A DNA stretch of 64,000 bases from Branchiostoma floridae (GCF_000003815.2 NW_023365773.1:192882-256881); one strand, 5' to 3'; shown: positions 1 through 11,796, counted from the stretch's first letter. Numbers and translations: made by a program. Notes: a model not told the origin generated them from the letters alone.

Positions 1-93
1 TCAGACGACGTATGCCAGCTATGGACTATGCCACTGGCAAGGGGGTGTTGGACTGCAACCTGCAATACGCGAAAAGGCTGACGGGCGCCGAAT

Positions 94-160
94 AAGTCTC
101 TACCAGTCTCCGGGTCGCTGGAAAACCGTAGAAATTGAACAAATAGAGGAGTAACGCCAC
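94..160. repeat. Half of a MITE (family B)
   Basis: The stretch around AGTCTCTACCAGTCTCCGGG and the following TAGAAATTGAACAAATAGAG matches the left arm of the complete palindromic element at 25512-25706. The right arm is missing here, so this is a truncated copy. The window edge may have removed context on the left. Confidence 0.6.
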
Positions 161-1600
161 GTTTGTCGGAACTTCAAAGACTAGCCACATATCTATATTC
201 GTACCATTCCAGCAGCAGTAGCTTATAGCATTAATTGAAGGTGTAAATTTATACACACAACCGAAGATAGCCTCTCCTGTTGGAAGGAAATATGTAATGA
301 TTTTCCTTCTAAAGAAGGCAGGAAAACGCCAACCGTGTTATACATGTAGTACGTTCATCTTCGAAAGAAAAAAAACTCATGTATATTGAATATTTCTTTG
401 TTGTATTTGCACATTTCCATACGTACTTACATGTACATATTCATATTTGTTTGGAATTTTCTGCATGTGTACAGTAGTTAGCTGTATAAATACATACACA
501 TGTATAAATATCTAAGGTATAAACGTACAAAAAATACATTGATAATCGTGAAAATCCTAAAAGGATATCTGCAATGCTCTGCTGTACTAGAAAACTGTCC
601 TTTTCTATATTCGCAAGAACATGACAATATCATACTCCAGAGTACTATTTCACCAAATATACTTTGCTCCGCCAGCAATACCACAAAATTCGTTACTAGG
701 GAAAAGGACTTTACATACCGCCACATCTGTCATCTTAGATTGCTATAATTCTGTTCGATTCTAACATTTCTGATAGTGATAAAATGTTGTCTCTGTACTA
801 TCAGCGAAACTTAATGTTGCAAATGTGACAGCATTTCTTCAGTAGAATGTTTAAAATCAATTTCAAATCTCCTCTGTTAGAACGATTTATAGGGGTATTC
901 GTGAAATATTTTACCTAGATAAACATGGGTGTTATTATCTAACATTAGCAGGTTTGACTTCACCGATTATAACGTTTATATGGCTTCTTTACCTTCAGGT
1001 TAGAAATAAACTGGTTAGAAATACATGGCTATGAGTTATGAGGTAATAGTAGCAATATTAAATGCTAATATCCATGTTAAACATTGCAATATATACAATA
1101 TATTCGTCGCCAGGCAAGAATTCATGTATTCCTGCAGCTCCAAAAGCTATCGCCATGTGGCGCTTTGGATCCATGGTGACTGGCCAATATTAGTACAGTT
1201 CTTTAGACCCCACTGTTAGGTTATGCCCGACCTAGTATTAATCTATAATGTCAAGAACCTTGACAAAATATATAGCTTATATACAACTTTCAAAATGATA
1301 TCAACCTTATCAACAATGTGATAATACAAAATATACAGGTATATGTAACAGTTGCAATCTTATCAACGTACTGTTTCTTCATTTTTTATACAACATCATT
1401 TTGTTGTAACACTGTCACAATATGGGACACTTTGTTTCAGTCTTATCCCAAGAATGTTCATAACGTTTGTTTCTAGGCTTCAATACAGTCTGCTACAACC
1501 ATGTCTTGTCTCCATTGTGAATTAATTCCCCTGAGTCCGCCCGTTTCATGACGTATTTTCAAGAATTCAAGAGATGTTAGAAGTTGTTCACGTCCGAATT
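161..1600. other. AT-rich flank, no gene seen
   Basis: Short open frames on both strands lack coding character and splice context. No RNA gene or clear repeat was recognised. It lies downstream of the membrane-protein gene at 1782-5921, so part may be its 3' untranslated region; no convincing poly(A) signal could be assigned. Confidence 0.4.
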
Positions 1601-1604
1601 AAAA

Positions 1605-1628
1605 TCAGATGTCGTCCAGCATCATGAA
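1605..1628 (-). other. Possible alternative terminal exon or duplicated 3' end of the upstream gene
   Basis: On the minus strand these 24 bases read F-M-M-L-D-D-I-stop, directly after a TCTGTTCAG acceptor-like sequence. The main gene ends F-A-M-L-D-D-I-stop about 180 bases upstream. The match of tail residues plus stop suggests either an alternative last exon or a small duplication. No strong in-phase donor was found in the main reading frame, so splicing to this exon is not shown. Confidence 0.3.
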
Positions 1629-1781
1629 CTGAACAGACGTGGAGACAGTCCATTTGTATAGTAACCATTTCTTGTCTTAGTCGCGGATTCCTTTGAGTCT
1701 GACCATTAAAACCTATCAGCTTTTCGTTACATCTTCTAAGGAATGCAACCAAGGCTATCCTTCTTTACGTCCACTTATAGA

Positions 1782-4700
1782 TCAGATGTCGTCCAACATC
1801 GCGAACGCGTCGTCCAGAGCGACCGACACGGCCTCGCCGTACTCCGAACCGTCCTCGGAAGCCCTCGACACCGACGACGGCGTCCGAAGCAGCGCCAAGT
1901 CCTTCCGACCGTCCTTCGGGAGAGCCGAAGCAGGCTGCTGTTGAGATGTCCCGTTTGTGGAAGGGTCTGAACCACGCGATCTTCTTGGAGGAGCTTTCAC
2001 GCCTTCACTTTCCGTCTTAGGGGATGTTGAAGGTTTGGAAGATTGTTCTTGAGGTGCTGGACTGGTCTTGACACTTGGAGACGAACTTCTTCCGTTTCTA
2101 AGACCCCCGTTTTCGGTCATCTTTTGTTCAGCCGGAGGAGAGGCGTTCTTCTTATTCTCCTCGTCGGTCAGCAACATGGCGGCATGGAACAGCGGGTTCG
2201 AACTGGAGTTCATGAACCTGGCGACCCCCCGCGGCCGCCTGCCCTTCGCCACCCCGGCGCTAGGCGGCGTTGTGGTAGAGGTTGGCGACGTGTGACGGTC
2301 CCTGTTGAAAGGCATGGGTGTGTACGGAGACAACCTCGCCGGGGAGAGCTTGGACACAGTTGGTTTGTCTCGTGTTCTACCAGGGAGTTTTCGTGCTTCG
2401 CTGGTTTTTGGCGTCGTCTGGGATACTTTCGGGGTTGAGTCGGGAACCTTCGGCGTCGTTTCGGCCTGAATTTTCGGTGTCGTCTCGGGCACTTTCGGTG
2501 TCGTTACGGGCACCTTCGGTGTTACCTCGGCCACTTTCGGCGCGGACGTGTCGGGAGTCCTTGGCGTGGAGTCGGGAATATTCGGTGGTGTGTCGGCAAC
2601 TTTCGGTGTTTCGGCCACTTTTGGCGTTGTCTCAGTAACTTTCGGTGTGCCGTTTTCGACTTCAGCTTTTACCGTTCTCGACGTCGGTGTGGATTTGGCG
2701 GATATGATTTCACTCTGCTGCTCCGGGGTTAACGCTTTGTAACTCTCCGTGCGGCTGAGGTTAGGCGTGCTCGGTAGAGGGGGGCGGCCAGGGGCGGCGG
2801 GGGGCGCGGAGTCCTGCTGAGCGAGCTGTCTCTGGGAGGCGGTGAGCTGGTCGGGACTGGGCAGGGGCGGACGGGACGGGGTCTCGCTTGCTGCCGGCAC
2901 ATGCTCTGGTCTAGGAGACTGGTCAACTGATGAGTTTTGTTTGTCAGGACGATTGTTTAGGTGTTGTATGATGTCGTCTATGTTTCTCATTGGTGGAGTA
3001 TCTGTCACTTGGTCTTTTTGTGCTGTCGTACTCACCGACGGCCCGTTAAACTGTCCCGTCTTTCTTGCTGGTGCCTCGAAACTCGACGATTCGGAAAGTT
3101 TTTCTTCGATTTCGTTTGACGACGATTTCTCCTGTGATTCTTCTCTCTGTGACTCGATGTCCGTTTTGGCCTCGGGAGATGAAAAGCTATCACCTTTTCT
3201 GTCCTCATCTTCATCATCTTCATACGTTTTTAGAAAGCCCTTGTACTTAAAGCGAGGCGTTCTTGAGTCACTCCTTGCAACCTCCGTCCTTTTTTTATCA
3301 CTCCTTATGCCCTTTATCGTGTCCTCCTTAGTAGAACCAAGTAGACTCGAGAAAAACGAGGCGTCTTTCGTCTTCTCGGACTCCGGTGTGGACCGGCCGC
3401 TGCTGCTGTCGTCATCAAACCGAGCCCCGCGCGTGCGCCATGGCTTCCGGGTCCTCCATGACGTCAGAGCTGACCCCACGGACGACACGACGTCATCGGT
3501 GGGGTCACCGCCGATACCGACGCTCGGGGTCACTGCAGTAGGCTCTGACGCTTTCTTCTGCATACTTGGGCTGTCTAAGATGGACTCAAACGTCTTGGAC
3601 TCTTGAACGACCGTTGGCTCCACTTGTTTCTGTGGCGTCACCGGTACCTCTTCTTCTTTCTCTGTTTTTAAAGGAGTTTCTATGGATGCCGTTTGTGTTG
3701 ATGTGTCGCTATCAACGTTTGACTTCTCTGACTCCGAACTACTAGACTCAGACGACGCAGATTCTGTAATCCTGTAAGTTTCTTCTGGTTTTGCAAACGT
3801 CAGAGCTTTTTCCTCAAACTGTTCGTCAATTTTAACAACCTCTGGTTCTGACAGGGTTTCTATGGTAACCGGTGACGATACCTCGTCGACTTTCGCGACT
3901 GATTCGAGTTCTGAGCTCATCTCTTTCTTTGAGGTTGGCGACAAATCGAACGATTTCCAAGGTGGCTCCGTGTCTGTCACTGTCCTGGCTTCTCCCGTTT
4001 CCGGCTCGAGGTGCAGAGGAGAGCTGGTGACCTGTGTGGATGGTACTCCGATCTCCGGAGTATCGGAGAAAAATCTCTTCCTGAGCGGAGTGATGGGACT
4101 GAAGGGCGGGCTGTGCGGCTCCTCCACCGCCAGGCTCTCCTTTAGAACGTCGCCCTTTGACCCCTCAGAGGAACCTGATGACGCGGACGATATGGAGACG
4201 CTGTCATCATCGACGCCATCTTTGCTCCTGAAGGACAAGACCGTGACCTCCGGCTCCCCGTTCAAAGATGGCTGCTCCGTATTCAGTTTCGGAACACCGG
4301 AGGAGTCGAGAGTGGAGAAAATACTCTTCTCAAAACTGTCCCCCATGATAGTCGGTGGAGGTTTGTCGAGAGAGAAGAAAGTGTCCGAATCGTTGACCTT
4401 GTCGTCCGACACAGAAATCCGTTCCGGGATCTGCACGGAGACGGTTCCGTCGTTCTCCCCGGCGGAGGCGTCGGTGCTGCTGGAGTCCTCCGCCGGCATG
4501 GAGATGGAGCAGGTCGGCGCGTCCGACCCCGAGTCCGAGTCACTGATCATCTCTACTCCCAGCGTCATCGGCGCCACGTCATGCCCGTTTGGTATGACGC
4601 CATCGGGAGGGAGGTCGGACTGATCCACTTCCACTGGTTTGTCTATCTGGATTTCTACTTTCGGTTCTATCTGGATTTCTACTTCCGGTTCAACTTTCGT

Positions 4701-5921
4701 TTTCGTAACCTGATCTTCTTCAGGTTTTTCTTCAGGTTTTTCTGTTACCTCTACTTGTGAGATTTGAGCTCTCTGTAGGTCGGGCTGGTTCACTTCCATT
4801 GCCTTCTCTATCTGAATGGCTACGTCCGGTGCTACATTTAGTTCCTCGGCCGTTTCTTCTTCAGGCTCGTCTGCTACGTCTACTTGTGAGATTTGAGCTT
4901 TCTGTACCACCGTGTGTGGTTTGATTGACTCCATGGTCGGCTGTTCGCTCTCTAAGGTGTTTAGATCTTCCTCAAGGTCACTCAAGGTCAGTTCTTCTTC
5001 TAATGTCGTGTCACCTTGGAATACGTTCTGCTCCATGTTGGGCGACATGTCCTTCTGCAAGTACCCGGGCATTTCTATAATAGTCTCCTTTGAACTTGCC
5101 GAACTCAGGGAAAGGCTGTCGCTCCTTTCGAGATCAAAGGAGATATTCTCCTTAGGTGCAAGGTCATTTCCGGGAATGTCCGACACTTGATACAGCTTGC
5201 TCCTGTCCTCCGGAATGTTTGAATTTTCAGGTGTAACTTTAGGCACCTCTTTGTTTTCTAATAGTTTCGCGTCCTTTCCGAGACTGTCAAAATCGAACAT
5301 TCGATTAGATTCGTCCTTGCCCCCAGGTGTGACCTCTGTGTCCTTGATGACGTTTTCCTCATCAAAGTTGAAGGGACTTTTGACCGACATGACAGACGTC
5401 AGGATGTCGTCTGTGTCCCCGAGTCCTCTCATTTTCAACGAGATGTTGTCCAGGTCAATGTCAGAGTTCAGCGAAAACCGCGAAAGAGAGTCACTGTCCC
5501 GTCGTACATCCGGGGCCTTTGACGCATTCGATTCCTCCTCAGGAATGTCCAGCGTGATTTCTTCCGGTTTCTCTGCGACGCTTTTCTGCGGAGTTTCTAT
5601 TTCTATCTTTGTGGGACTTTCCGCAACGTCCACCGCGACTGGCCCGTTGGTTTGGACAACGCCGTTGTCCGGATTCTTCCCGTGATTCACCGCGCCGTTG
5701 ACCTCCTCCCCGATCTCGTACCCAGGGTTCTCTGTGCCCTCCTTCTCGGATGGGGGAGGGGGGCTGGTGGAGGGCTGGCCGTCTTCCTCAGATTCATACC
5801 CGGCCTCCCGTCGCCGTTTCTTATACACGAAGTAACAATACAGCGGCACGCATATCAAAAACACCACAACGAGTATCACGCCGACACAAATCCCCGCGAT
5901 CTGGCCGTTCGTCAGCGCCAT
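1782..5921 (-). CDS. Intronless 1379-aa single-pass membrane protein with long acidic cytoplasmic tail; family unknown
   Basis: One uninterrupted frame from ATG at 5921-5919 to TGA at 1784-1782. The start was chosen because the ATG sits in a good Kozak context (CCAAGATGG); the frame is also open a little upstream but only from a TTG. A seven-residue N-terminus is followed by one hydrophobic segment (residues 8-33, Val/Ile/Leu/Cys rich) and a KKRRR stop-transfer run at 34-38. This predicts N-outside, C-inside topology with about 1340 cytoplasmic residues. An NPGY motif at about 65-68 fits the NPxY pattern used for PTB binding or clathrin sorting. The tail is rich in Ser, Thr, Glu, Asp and Pro. 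It carries a repeat around AQISQVDV/AQISQVEV (about residues 350-450) and a degenerate TTPKVPETTPKI-type repeat (about 1080-1165), and ends MLDDI. No enzymatic domain was recognised. It could be a cytoskeletal or signalling scaffold anchored in the membrane, which is inference only. Confidence 0.75.
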   Translation of the reverse strand: MALTNGQIAGICVGVILVVVFLICVPLYCYFVYKKRRREAGYESEEDGQPSTSPPPPSEKEGTENPGYEIGEEVNGAVNHGKNPDNGVVQTNGPVAVDVAESPTKIEIETPQKSVAEKPEEITLDIPEEESNASKAPDVRRDSDSLSRFSLNSDIDLDNISLKMRGLGDTDDILTSVMSVKSPFNFDEENVIKDTEVTPGGKDESNRMFDFDSLGKDAKLLENKEVPKVTPENSNIPEDRSKLYQVSDIPGNDLAPKENISFDLERSDSLSLSSASSKETIIEMPGYLQKDMSPNMEQNVFQGDTTLEEELTLSDLEEDLNTLESEQPTMESIKPHTVVQKAQISQVDVADEPEEETAEELNVAPDVAIQIEKAMEVNQPDLQRAQISQVEVTEKPEEKPEEDQVTKTKVEPEVEIQIEPKVEIQIDKPVEVDQSDLPPDGVIPNGHDVAPMTLGVEMISDSDSGSDAPTCSISMPAEDSSSTDASAGENDGTVSVQIPERISVSDDKVNDSDTFFSLDKPPPTIMGDSFEKSIFSTLDSSGVPKLNTEQPSLNGEPEVTVLSFRSKDGVDDDSVSISSASSGSSEGSKGDVLKESLAVEEPHSPPFSPITPLRKRFFSDTPEIGVPSTQVTSSPLHLEPETGEARTVTDTEPPWKSFDLSPTSKKEMSSELESVAKVDEVSSPVTIETLSEPEVVKIDEQFEEKALTFAKPEETYRITESASSESSSSESEKSNVDSDTSTQTASIETPLKTEKEEEVPVTPQKQVEPTVVQESKTFESILDSPSMQKKASEPTAVTPSVGIGGDPTDDVVSSVGSALTSWRTRKPWRTRGARFDDDSSSGRSTPESEKTKDASFFSSLLGSTKEDTIKGIRSDKKRTEVARSDSRTPRFKYKGFLKTYEDDEDEDRKGDSFSSPEAKTDIESQREESQEKSSSNEIEEKLSESSSFEAPARKTGQFNGPSVSTTAQKDQVTDTPPMRNIDDIIQHLNNRPDKQNSSVDQSPRPEHVPAASETPSRPPLPSPDQLTASQRQLAQQDSAPPAAPGRPPLPSTPNLSRTESYKALTPEQQSEIISAKSTPTSRTVKAEVENGTPKVTETTPKVAETPKVADTPPNIPDSTPRTPDTSAPKVAEVTPKVPVTTPKVPETTPKIQAETTPKVPDSTPKVSQTTPKTSEARKLPGRTRDKPTVSKLSPARLSPYTPMPFNRDRHTSPTSTTTPPSAGVAKGRRPRGVARFMNSSSNPLFHAAMLLTDEENKKNASPPAEQKMTENGGLRNGRSSSPSVKTSPAPQEQSSKPSTSPKTESEGVKAPPRRSRGSDPSTNGTSQQQPASALPKDGRKDLALLRTPSSVSRASEDGSEYGEAVSVALDDAFAMLDDI

Positions 5922-6825
5922 CTTGGATTCAGGTCCGACCCGCGAAAGTCTCAACAAAAGAACATCAAGAAAAGCGTTCCGTTGTTACTCCACTGGTTGG
6001 TAGGAATTGTTCCCGTTGTAGGTTCACGATGTAACTTGTTTAAGACAGACTGTATTCACATCAGCGCCGGAGGATAACTTTTTATGGAGTTTCTTTGGTT
6101 ACGTCCTACAGAAAGGTCGTCCCATGGTGCGGTTCAGTGGCCACAGGAGCAGCATAATCTGTAACATAAACAGGGTGTATTAGAATACCTCACATAGATT
6201 ACATCGTTATAACGTGTTGTCAAAACGTGTGCAGTAACTCAGGACGGTTGGCATCAAAGCACTGTGTGAGTTATTCTCATTGACAACCCCAAACAGATAC
6301 TGAGCTACTGAATACAAGTCAACCAAATACCTCTCTGTACAATACACACGGATGGCCTCAATACTGCTGTAAACGACTTTTAAGTAGCTTAAAAGCTACA
6401 GTACGGTCCAAACTAGAACTTTAAGTATATGTCAGACTCTATAGGTTTCAACTGAAGAGAGAATGTTACTGGTCATTTCGGCAGGTTTCAACTGACGGGG
6501 AAATTTTGACAAGTATGATCAAAAGAAGACTGTAGTGGCCTTGGTACTGAAACCATTCTAAGTAGCCGATGTAAGCTTAAGAACAGGACTTTTTTGACTC
6601 AAAAGCAGGTGGCTACCACAAGACCACGGATACTATAAAATTTTATCTTCTGAAATTCGTCTTTTCACCTACACCGGGAACCCAAAAGTGTGTACACACA
6701 TTCAGGGAGGGAGGGAGGGCGGTCTGTTCCGTGATAAACAATGGCGCCGCGGCAGCACATAAACACAGACCCTGCCCCGGTATGTCCTGAATGCGGTCCG
6801 ACAGCTCCGGCAGAACAACGATTAG
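5922..6825. other. 5' flank of the membrane-protein gene
   Basis: Upstream side of the minus-strand gene; it should hold its 5' UTR and promoter. I see no TATA box that I would defend and no further coding exon. A non-coding 5' exon cannot be excluded. Confidence 0.3.
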
Positions 6826-7068
6826 CCCCCCTTTTCACTAGACGGCGATCGCGCTGCGCTCTCAATGCGACCTAAATAGGATATTTGTAATCTTCGCTTT
6901 CACACTGGATACATCACCAAAAAAAAACGCAAAATTGTGACTGACAAGACAACAAAACACACAAAGTGTACAAATATTCTTTTCTTTTCTTTATAATAGG
7001 TTAAGCGATATGTCAAATTTGAGTCGCACAGAGAGCGCGGCGAGGGCGCCATCCTAGTGGAAAGGGGG
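6826..7068. mobile_element. Short DNA transposon with GAGAGCGC-rich inverted ends (family G)
   Basis: The left end CCCCCCTTTTCACTAGACGG and the right end ATCCTAGTGGAAAGGGGG are inverted copies, followed inward by GCGCTCTC / GAGAGCGC blocks. The length is about 243 bp with no coding capacity. A 1.04-kb relative lies at 22946-23987. Superfamily not assigned. Confidence 0.65.
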
Positions 7069-8055
7069 TTTAACAGCACGTACGCACTTTGGCGGCAATT
7101 ATGGGTAATACTCATTTAATGTTGTTGTTTATCGTTGGAGCCATTTAGACACAGAACGCGGAACAATGTTGAAATTATTTGCATAGATAAGAGTTACAAA
7201 GTTAGTTTTCAATGTTGAACATTATTTTGAGTCATCTGAACAATCTTTTAAATTTACTAAGGTGTCAATAACCAACTTATCATTCTGTTGTTCTATCACT
7301 TGTGTTCTTTTCATAACAATTGTTACTTAGCACGGTAACGCACGGTTACATACAAAACACGAATTACTCGTCGATTTTGAAACAAAAATGCTTTTGCTTG
7401 GGAATGAATTCCAGTCGATGCTAAACCACATTCTAAAACCGTTATGGCATAAAAGCGTGTTTCCAGTGCAAAGGGTACCTTGTTCATTTCTGGGTGCGTT
7501 TTGCAAACATCTGAACTTATTCATAAAGATATGGACAGAGATACTTAACATTTCTGGACAGATGACACTTTTGATTTAAGAAAAAAAACGCACTTTAAAA
7601 CCGCAGTACGATACTTATAAGTTGAGTTATAATTTGTATATATAGAGTCAGTGTAAAGGTGTAAATCTATTGTAAAGGACGCCCTTGCACGTTCCTAACA
7701 ACATTCTTGGTGCATTTTGTAAACAGCCGACCAGAGGCCACGGCAGAGCGCCGCGGGCCAGGTGAGTCACACAGACATTCCTCGGGACGTCGCCTGCTCA
7801 CCTGGACGGAAACTCAGGTGAGAAACAATGGCGCAAGGTCACCACCAGTCACGACGGTTCAGCCTCCTCAAGGACAAATATGTTTAGAAAATTCTATAAT
7901 CTGTTTTAATCGCATACTTTGACAGCGTGGCAGCTATACTAATGTAAATTTAGATAGAGAAAGATAGACATAGGTGGGAATATAGACATACAGATAGATA
8001 GATGACATGTATGCATGCATACTCGTTTCATTGATATTTTGTACTTGGTATTTCT
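7069..8055. other. No gene seen; E-box rich patch near 7740-7830
   Basis: Unique-looking AT-rich DNA. Around 7761-7821 there are several CAGGTGAG / CACCTG sequences close together. No coding exon or RNA gene recognised. Confidence 0.3.
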
Positions 8056-8180
8056 TTGCAAAGCTTGAACCTTTATTTATTCATGAAAGCTCAAATCAGC
8101 TTTTAATTGAGGTCATGAGGGAAGAGGCAAGGATCAGACAAAGTATACAACAGAGATAGAGTTTACATCGTTTAAAGTCC
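8056..8180 (+). repeat. Fragment of a dispersed repeat, LINE-tail-like
   Basis: The order TTATTCATGAAAGCTCAA, TTGAGGTCATGAGGGA, AACAGAGATAGAGTTTACAT matches, with divergence, the sequence at 52415-52520 and its inverted copy at 51190-51300. A shorter relative is at about 18060-18110. A family present in several places without ends visible here; possibly the 3' part of a LINE or SINE. Confidence 0.45.
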
Positions 8181-9259
8181 TTATGAGTCTTATAATGAAA
8201 TATGTGTTGCTTTTTGTAATGCTTTTTCCAAACCCCTTAGACTAAAAGTAGTAAAACGACCCAAGCCCCACATTTTAACTATGCCGCGCGCCTATTGTTA
8301 TAGTAACTAATGTACATACATTCCCAAAATACTTGCTGCTTCGCTACTTCTGTTATAGGCTGGTAGAAATGGAAACAAACACTAGAACATCTCCATACCA
8401 GCCCTGCCAGGCATGTAGCGGATTGTTGTGGAATCTGCTACACTTTTGTCGCTACTGAAGTCTGGTGTGTAGCAGAAAATGGTTCAGATTCCTGTGGGCA
8501 TAGCTTCGCCATAGGTAACTAACATCGCCTGTTTTTATAATATTATGTGCTCTTTTCTAGTATATCCCTAGGAGAAGGCGAAGCGTTAAAGACACAAAAC
8601 GAGATGAATTTATATCATACGGGACATTTCAGCCAAAATCATTAATTGAAACACATAAATTTAACACATACGGAAAATTAAAAAAAAAAGATTTGGAGAG
8701 CATACATATTTTTCAAAGTTTATTTAGTCATTAACGTAAAAGTTTTACTATGATTTTACGTAATCTGTATGTTGGTTGTAATTCTATGTTATCCATGTAT
8801 TGTATTATCCTGTCTCCTTGCAGTAGACAACTCAAGAACAGTCGAGACAGATTTGTGTTGCATTTACAGATGTAGATGTATCGCAAATGTATATGTAGAT
8901 ATAGAAAAACAGGAGTGTTACTCCGAGAATTGGACGAGTCCTTACATCTGCTTGGAGATAACAAGTTACCCTCGTGAGGGATTGTGGGGAGGGGTAGGAA
9001 CGTGCCTTAGCCATGATGTCATCCTTTATTATGACGTCACACCGATTATGACGTTTCACAGGTGTACAGCAGGTCACTTATACCAGGCGTACCTGCAGCT
9101 TCGTCCTTCAAAAAAGTTTCAGTCAAACGTTGTAATTTGACAAAATTTTGTGTTGCTGTTGTTAGTTTTAATATTTTCTTTCCATTTTCACATTTTATGT
9201 TAAACCTACCGCGTCAATGCATGATGTGCAAAACCAGAACGCGAAAACCTTGCAAATTG
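8181..9259. other. No gene seen
   Basis: Open frames near 8770-9140 exist on both strands but show no domain, splice pattern or codon character that would support a gene. Confidence 0.3.
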
Positions 9260-9475
9260 TCTACTCTAGAGCCTGGCTGAAGAAAAAATATTAGAATTTA
9301 ACAGAATAGGGAGAATAATTTGCCGGGGGAGTTTGACCACTTTAATGTTTTATTTGCCCAAAAAGTTAGGGTAAAGTTACCCTTCCCGTGGACTGACCCT
9401 CCTGGAGTCCTGGTCAGTCATTCACCCATTTTTTGCCAAATTCCATAACCACTTAGGAAGGCCTGGTAGAGGCTA
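9260..9475. mobile_element. MITE, family C (diverged)
   Basis: It contains the family order GAGAATAATTTGCCGG near the left, TTTTTTGCCAAATTCC near the right and an end GGCCTGGTAGAGGCTA. The same order is seen at 19271-19466 and 24807-25025. The left end is poorly preserved, so that coordinate is approximate. Confidence 0.5.
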
Positions 9476-11099
9476 CAAAACAACAGAAACGTCACAATTT
9501 TGTTACCACAAAAAAGACGAAGCCAATAGTTAATAAGTAGGTGAGTTCTGAAGCCACCTTCCAGCCCGGTAGTCAGGAAAAGTGTTTCTGCACTAGTAAC
9601 GGTAACTCACTAATAACGGGTAATAACTGTACTTACCGTATTAGTCATTAATCTACCAGTAAAGCCGCCGCAGCTTGTATGTTTGAAGTCACTCTACCCA
9701 AGGACAACGTATAAACATGTTTGTTTGAAGGTTTAGTGCCTACTAGACTCATTTGGGGATTGAGAAAGTATTAAAAAATTGCTAAAAACGGGTGATTATT
9801 TGCTAGTAGGCTTAATTTTAGGAGTCAGAATTGTCTGTTTCTGGCCAGCCGACTGATAAGTAAGCCACCCTATCTTACAAACCTTTTATTACTATCTTTT
9901 ATCCCGATAAAACAAACCTGGTGGAAGGTAGTTGGACGAAGCCTGCGGGGTAGCGACCTTCGGGAGCGGACCAAAGCTAACAGGGCTGGACATTGAGGGA
10001 CAAACACGAGAAATGACATGTTATGTTGGCTAAGTGGTGGACAACAAATTAAGAACAGGTCTCCTATTGCACCGTCTGGACCATCAAATAAACTACTCCA
10101 AGAATACCAGTCTTACATTGTTTAAACTGTAACGAAAACAGTCCTGTGTTTGGTAAAAGTAAGTGTAATATCCGTTCAATAGTACATTGCTTGTACAATA
10201 CTTTTTACAGCTACGTAGAGAGAAGTTTTCCCCACGTTAACATTCATCAACATTTTATAGTCTCGGTCTTACAGTCTTTCATTTTCTTTAGTCAAATATC
10301 CCCACGCACGACAGAAAATCATTCTTATCTTCTGAAGTTAGTTTGAATTTTATCTATTCATTCATTTGTAAATTTTACAAATTGAAATTGTATATTTGAA
10401 TAGGGGATTGTATAATTGAATAGGGGATTTTAATTTCGACAGGAAAATGTCCTGAGCAGTCTCGTCTGTTAATGTTGTCTTAACCGTCCCTGAGTGATCT
10501 TAAGAATTACCCGTTTCTCATTAGTGTAAATGTATAGGCGAGATGAAGGATAGATAAGACTTAATTGCCCCGGCCCGGGGGCTGATTACATGATAACATG
10601 GCGTATGGATTACTCAACTTGTTTATACATATCGAAGTATTTACAAGGAAACAGGTGGAGTAATTTCATCAGGTAGAAAGGACAAAGAATATATTGGAGC
10701 TAAAAATGTATTTTGCACAGCCAGCAATGTCTCTCACCCACTCATGTGAAGAGGGGCCAGGGTAATAGACAAAGAAGACAACAGGTGTATTCGAATCAAA
10801 GAGGCGATCTGGATAAGAAAGTCAACCCCAGTGATGAACCGGGACAAGGGGGAATACAAACATAGCTACGTTTGGGATTGTGTTCTCAGCCCCCAAAATC
10901 GCCGCCTACATCGGCTACATATAGCGGCGAGAGACATCACTCCAGTCATAAGCTCTGACATGTAACGGAACGTCAGCATGTGAGAGACATACACTGAGAT
11001 GGGCCACCTTGGTTAAATGAAGCAGAAATAGATAAATAAATAGATAAACCGTGTGTATGCCAGGCTTTTGTTTGTTTGTTTGTTTTTTATTCATTTGTT
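9476..11099. other. No gene seen
   Basis: No exon, RNA gene or complete mobile element recognised. A short local duplication (TTGAATAGGGGATT twice) lies at about 10395-10430. Confidence 0.3.
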
Positions 11100-11545
11100 T
11101 CACATAACCTGTAAGCCCTCTGAAAGTACCAGCTTCCGTGTGTTTTGATCCCGTGTGAGATCTGATTATTTATCACTTTCATTTAGCTCTGAAAAGTATT
11201 TAAAATAAATATCGTGATAACTGAAAAAGTTGTGATGATAGAGCTTGGGTTTAATGTCTCATTAATTCACCAATTGAGAGGTATAAGTATCTTCTACTGG
11301 AGAATTAATGTGATAGCAACCCCTTTATCACATTAATTCTCCAAAGAGAGATCCACATAACCTGTAAGCCCTCTGAAAATACCAGCTTCCGTGTGTTTTG
11401 ATCCCGTGTGCATGTGGCTAACCAGAAGTGTTAAAAGTAAATTTAACACAGTTTTTATGCTAGAGACTTTTGTGTGTTAGTTTGTTTCACATAAACGATA
11501 ACTGAAAATAACAGGTTTCGTGTGTTTTCCTGCCGTGTGTATGTG
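11100..11545. repeat. Three dispersed copies of a roughly 57-bp repeat with an intervening hairpin
   Basis: CACATAACCTGTAAGCCCTC...TGTTTTGATCCCGTGTG occurs at about 11101-11157 and 11353-11411, with a weaker third copy at about 11487-11540. Between the first two, 11299-11342 is an inverted repeat: GGAGAATTAATGTGATA and its reverse complement, separated by about 9 bases. Confidence 0.6.
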
Positions 11546-11696
11546 GCACACCAGAAGTGTTAACCCCTGATGATCACGTGAGATAGCACCCATAAGTCGG
11601 CCCGTGTGAACCTTCACTCTAACCAGGCTGTCCGACAGCTCTGGTTATCACCTGGATCACTCCACTGCCGGATGGAGGGGGGGGGGGGGGTGTGCT

Positions 11697-11796
11697 NNNN
11701 NNNNNNNNNNNNNNNNNNNNNNNNNNNNNNNNNNNNNNNNNNNNNNNNNNNNNNNNNNNNNNNNNNNNNNNNNNNNNNNNNNNNNNNNNNNNNNNN
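11697..11796. other. Assembly gap (100 N)
   Basis: Run of 100 N, preceded by a long poly-G tract that probably stopped sequencing. True length unknown. Confidence 0.95.

Noticed and set aside
2842-4623. Long plus-strand open frames opposite the membrane-protein gene
   Set aside because: They are antisense shadows caused by the codon composition of the minus-strand gene; no domains, no separate start context.
5922-5957. Extending the membrane protein upstream by 12 residues
   Set aside because: The extension would begin at TTG; the ATG at 5921 has a good Kozak context.
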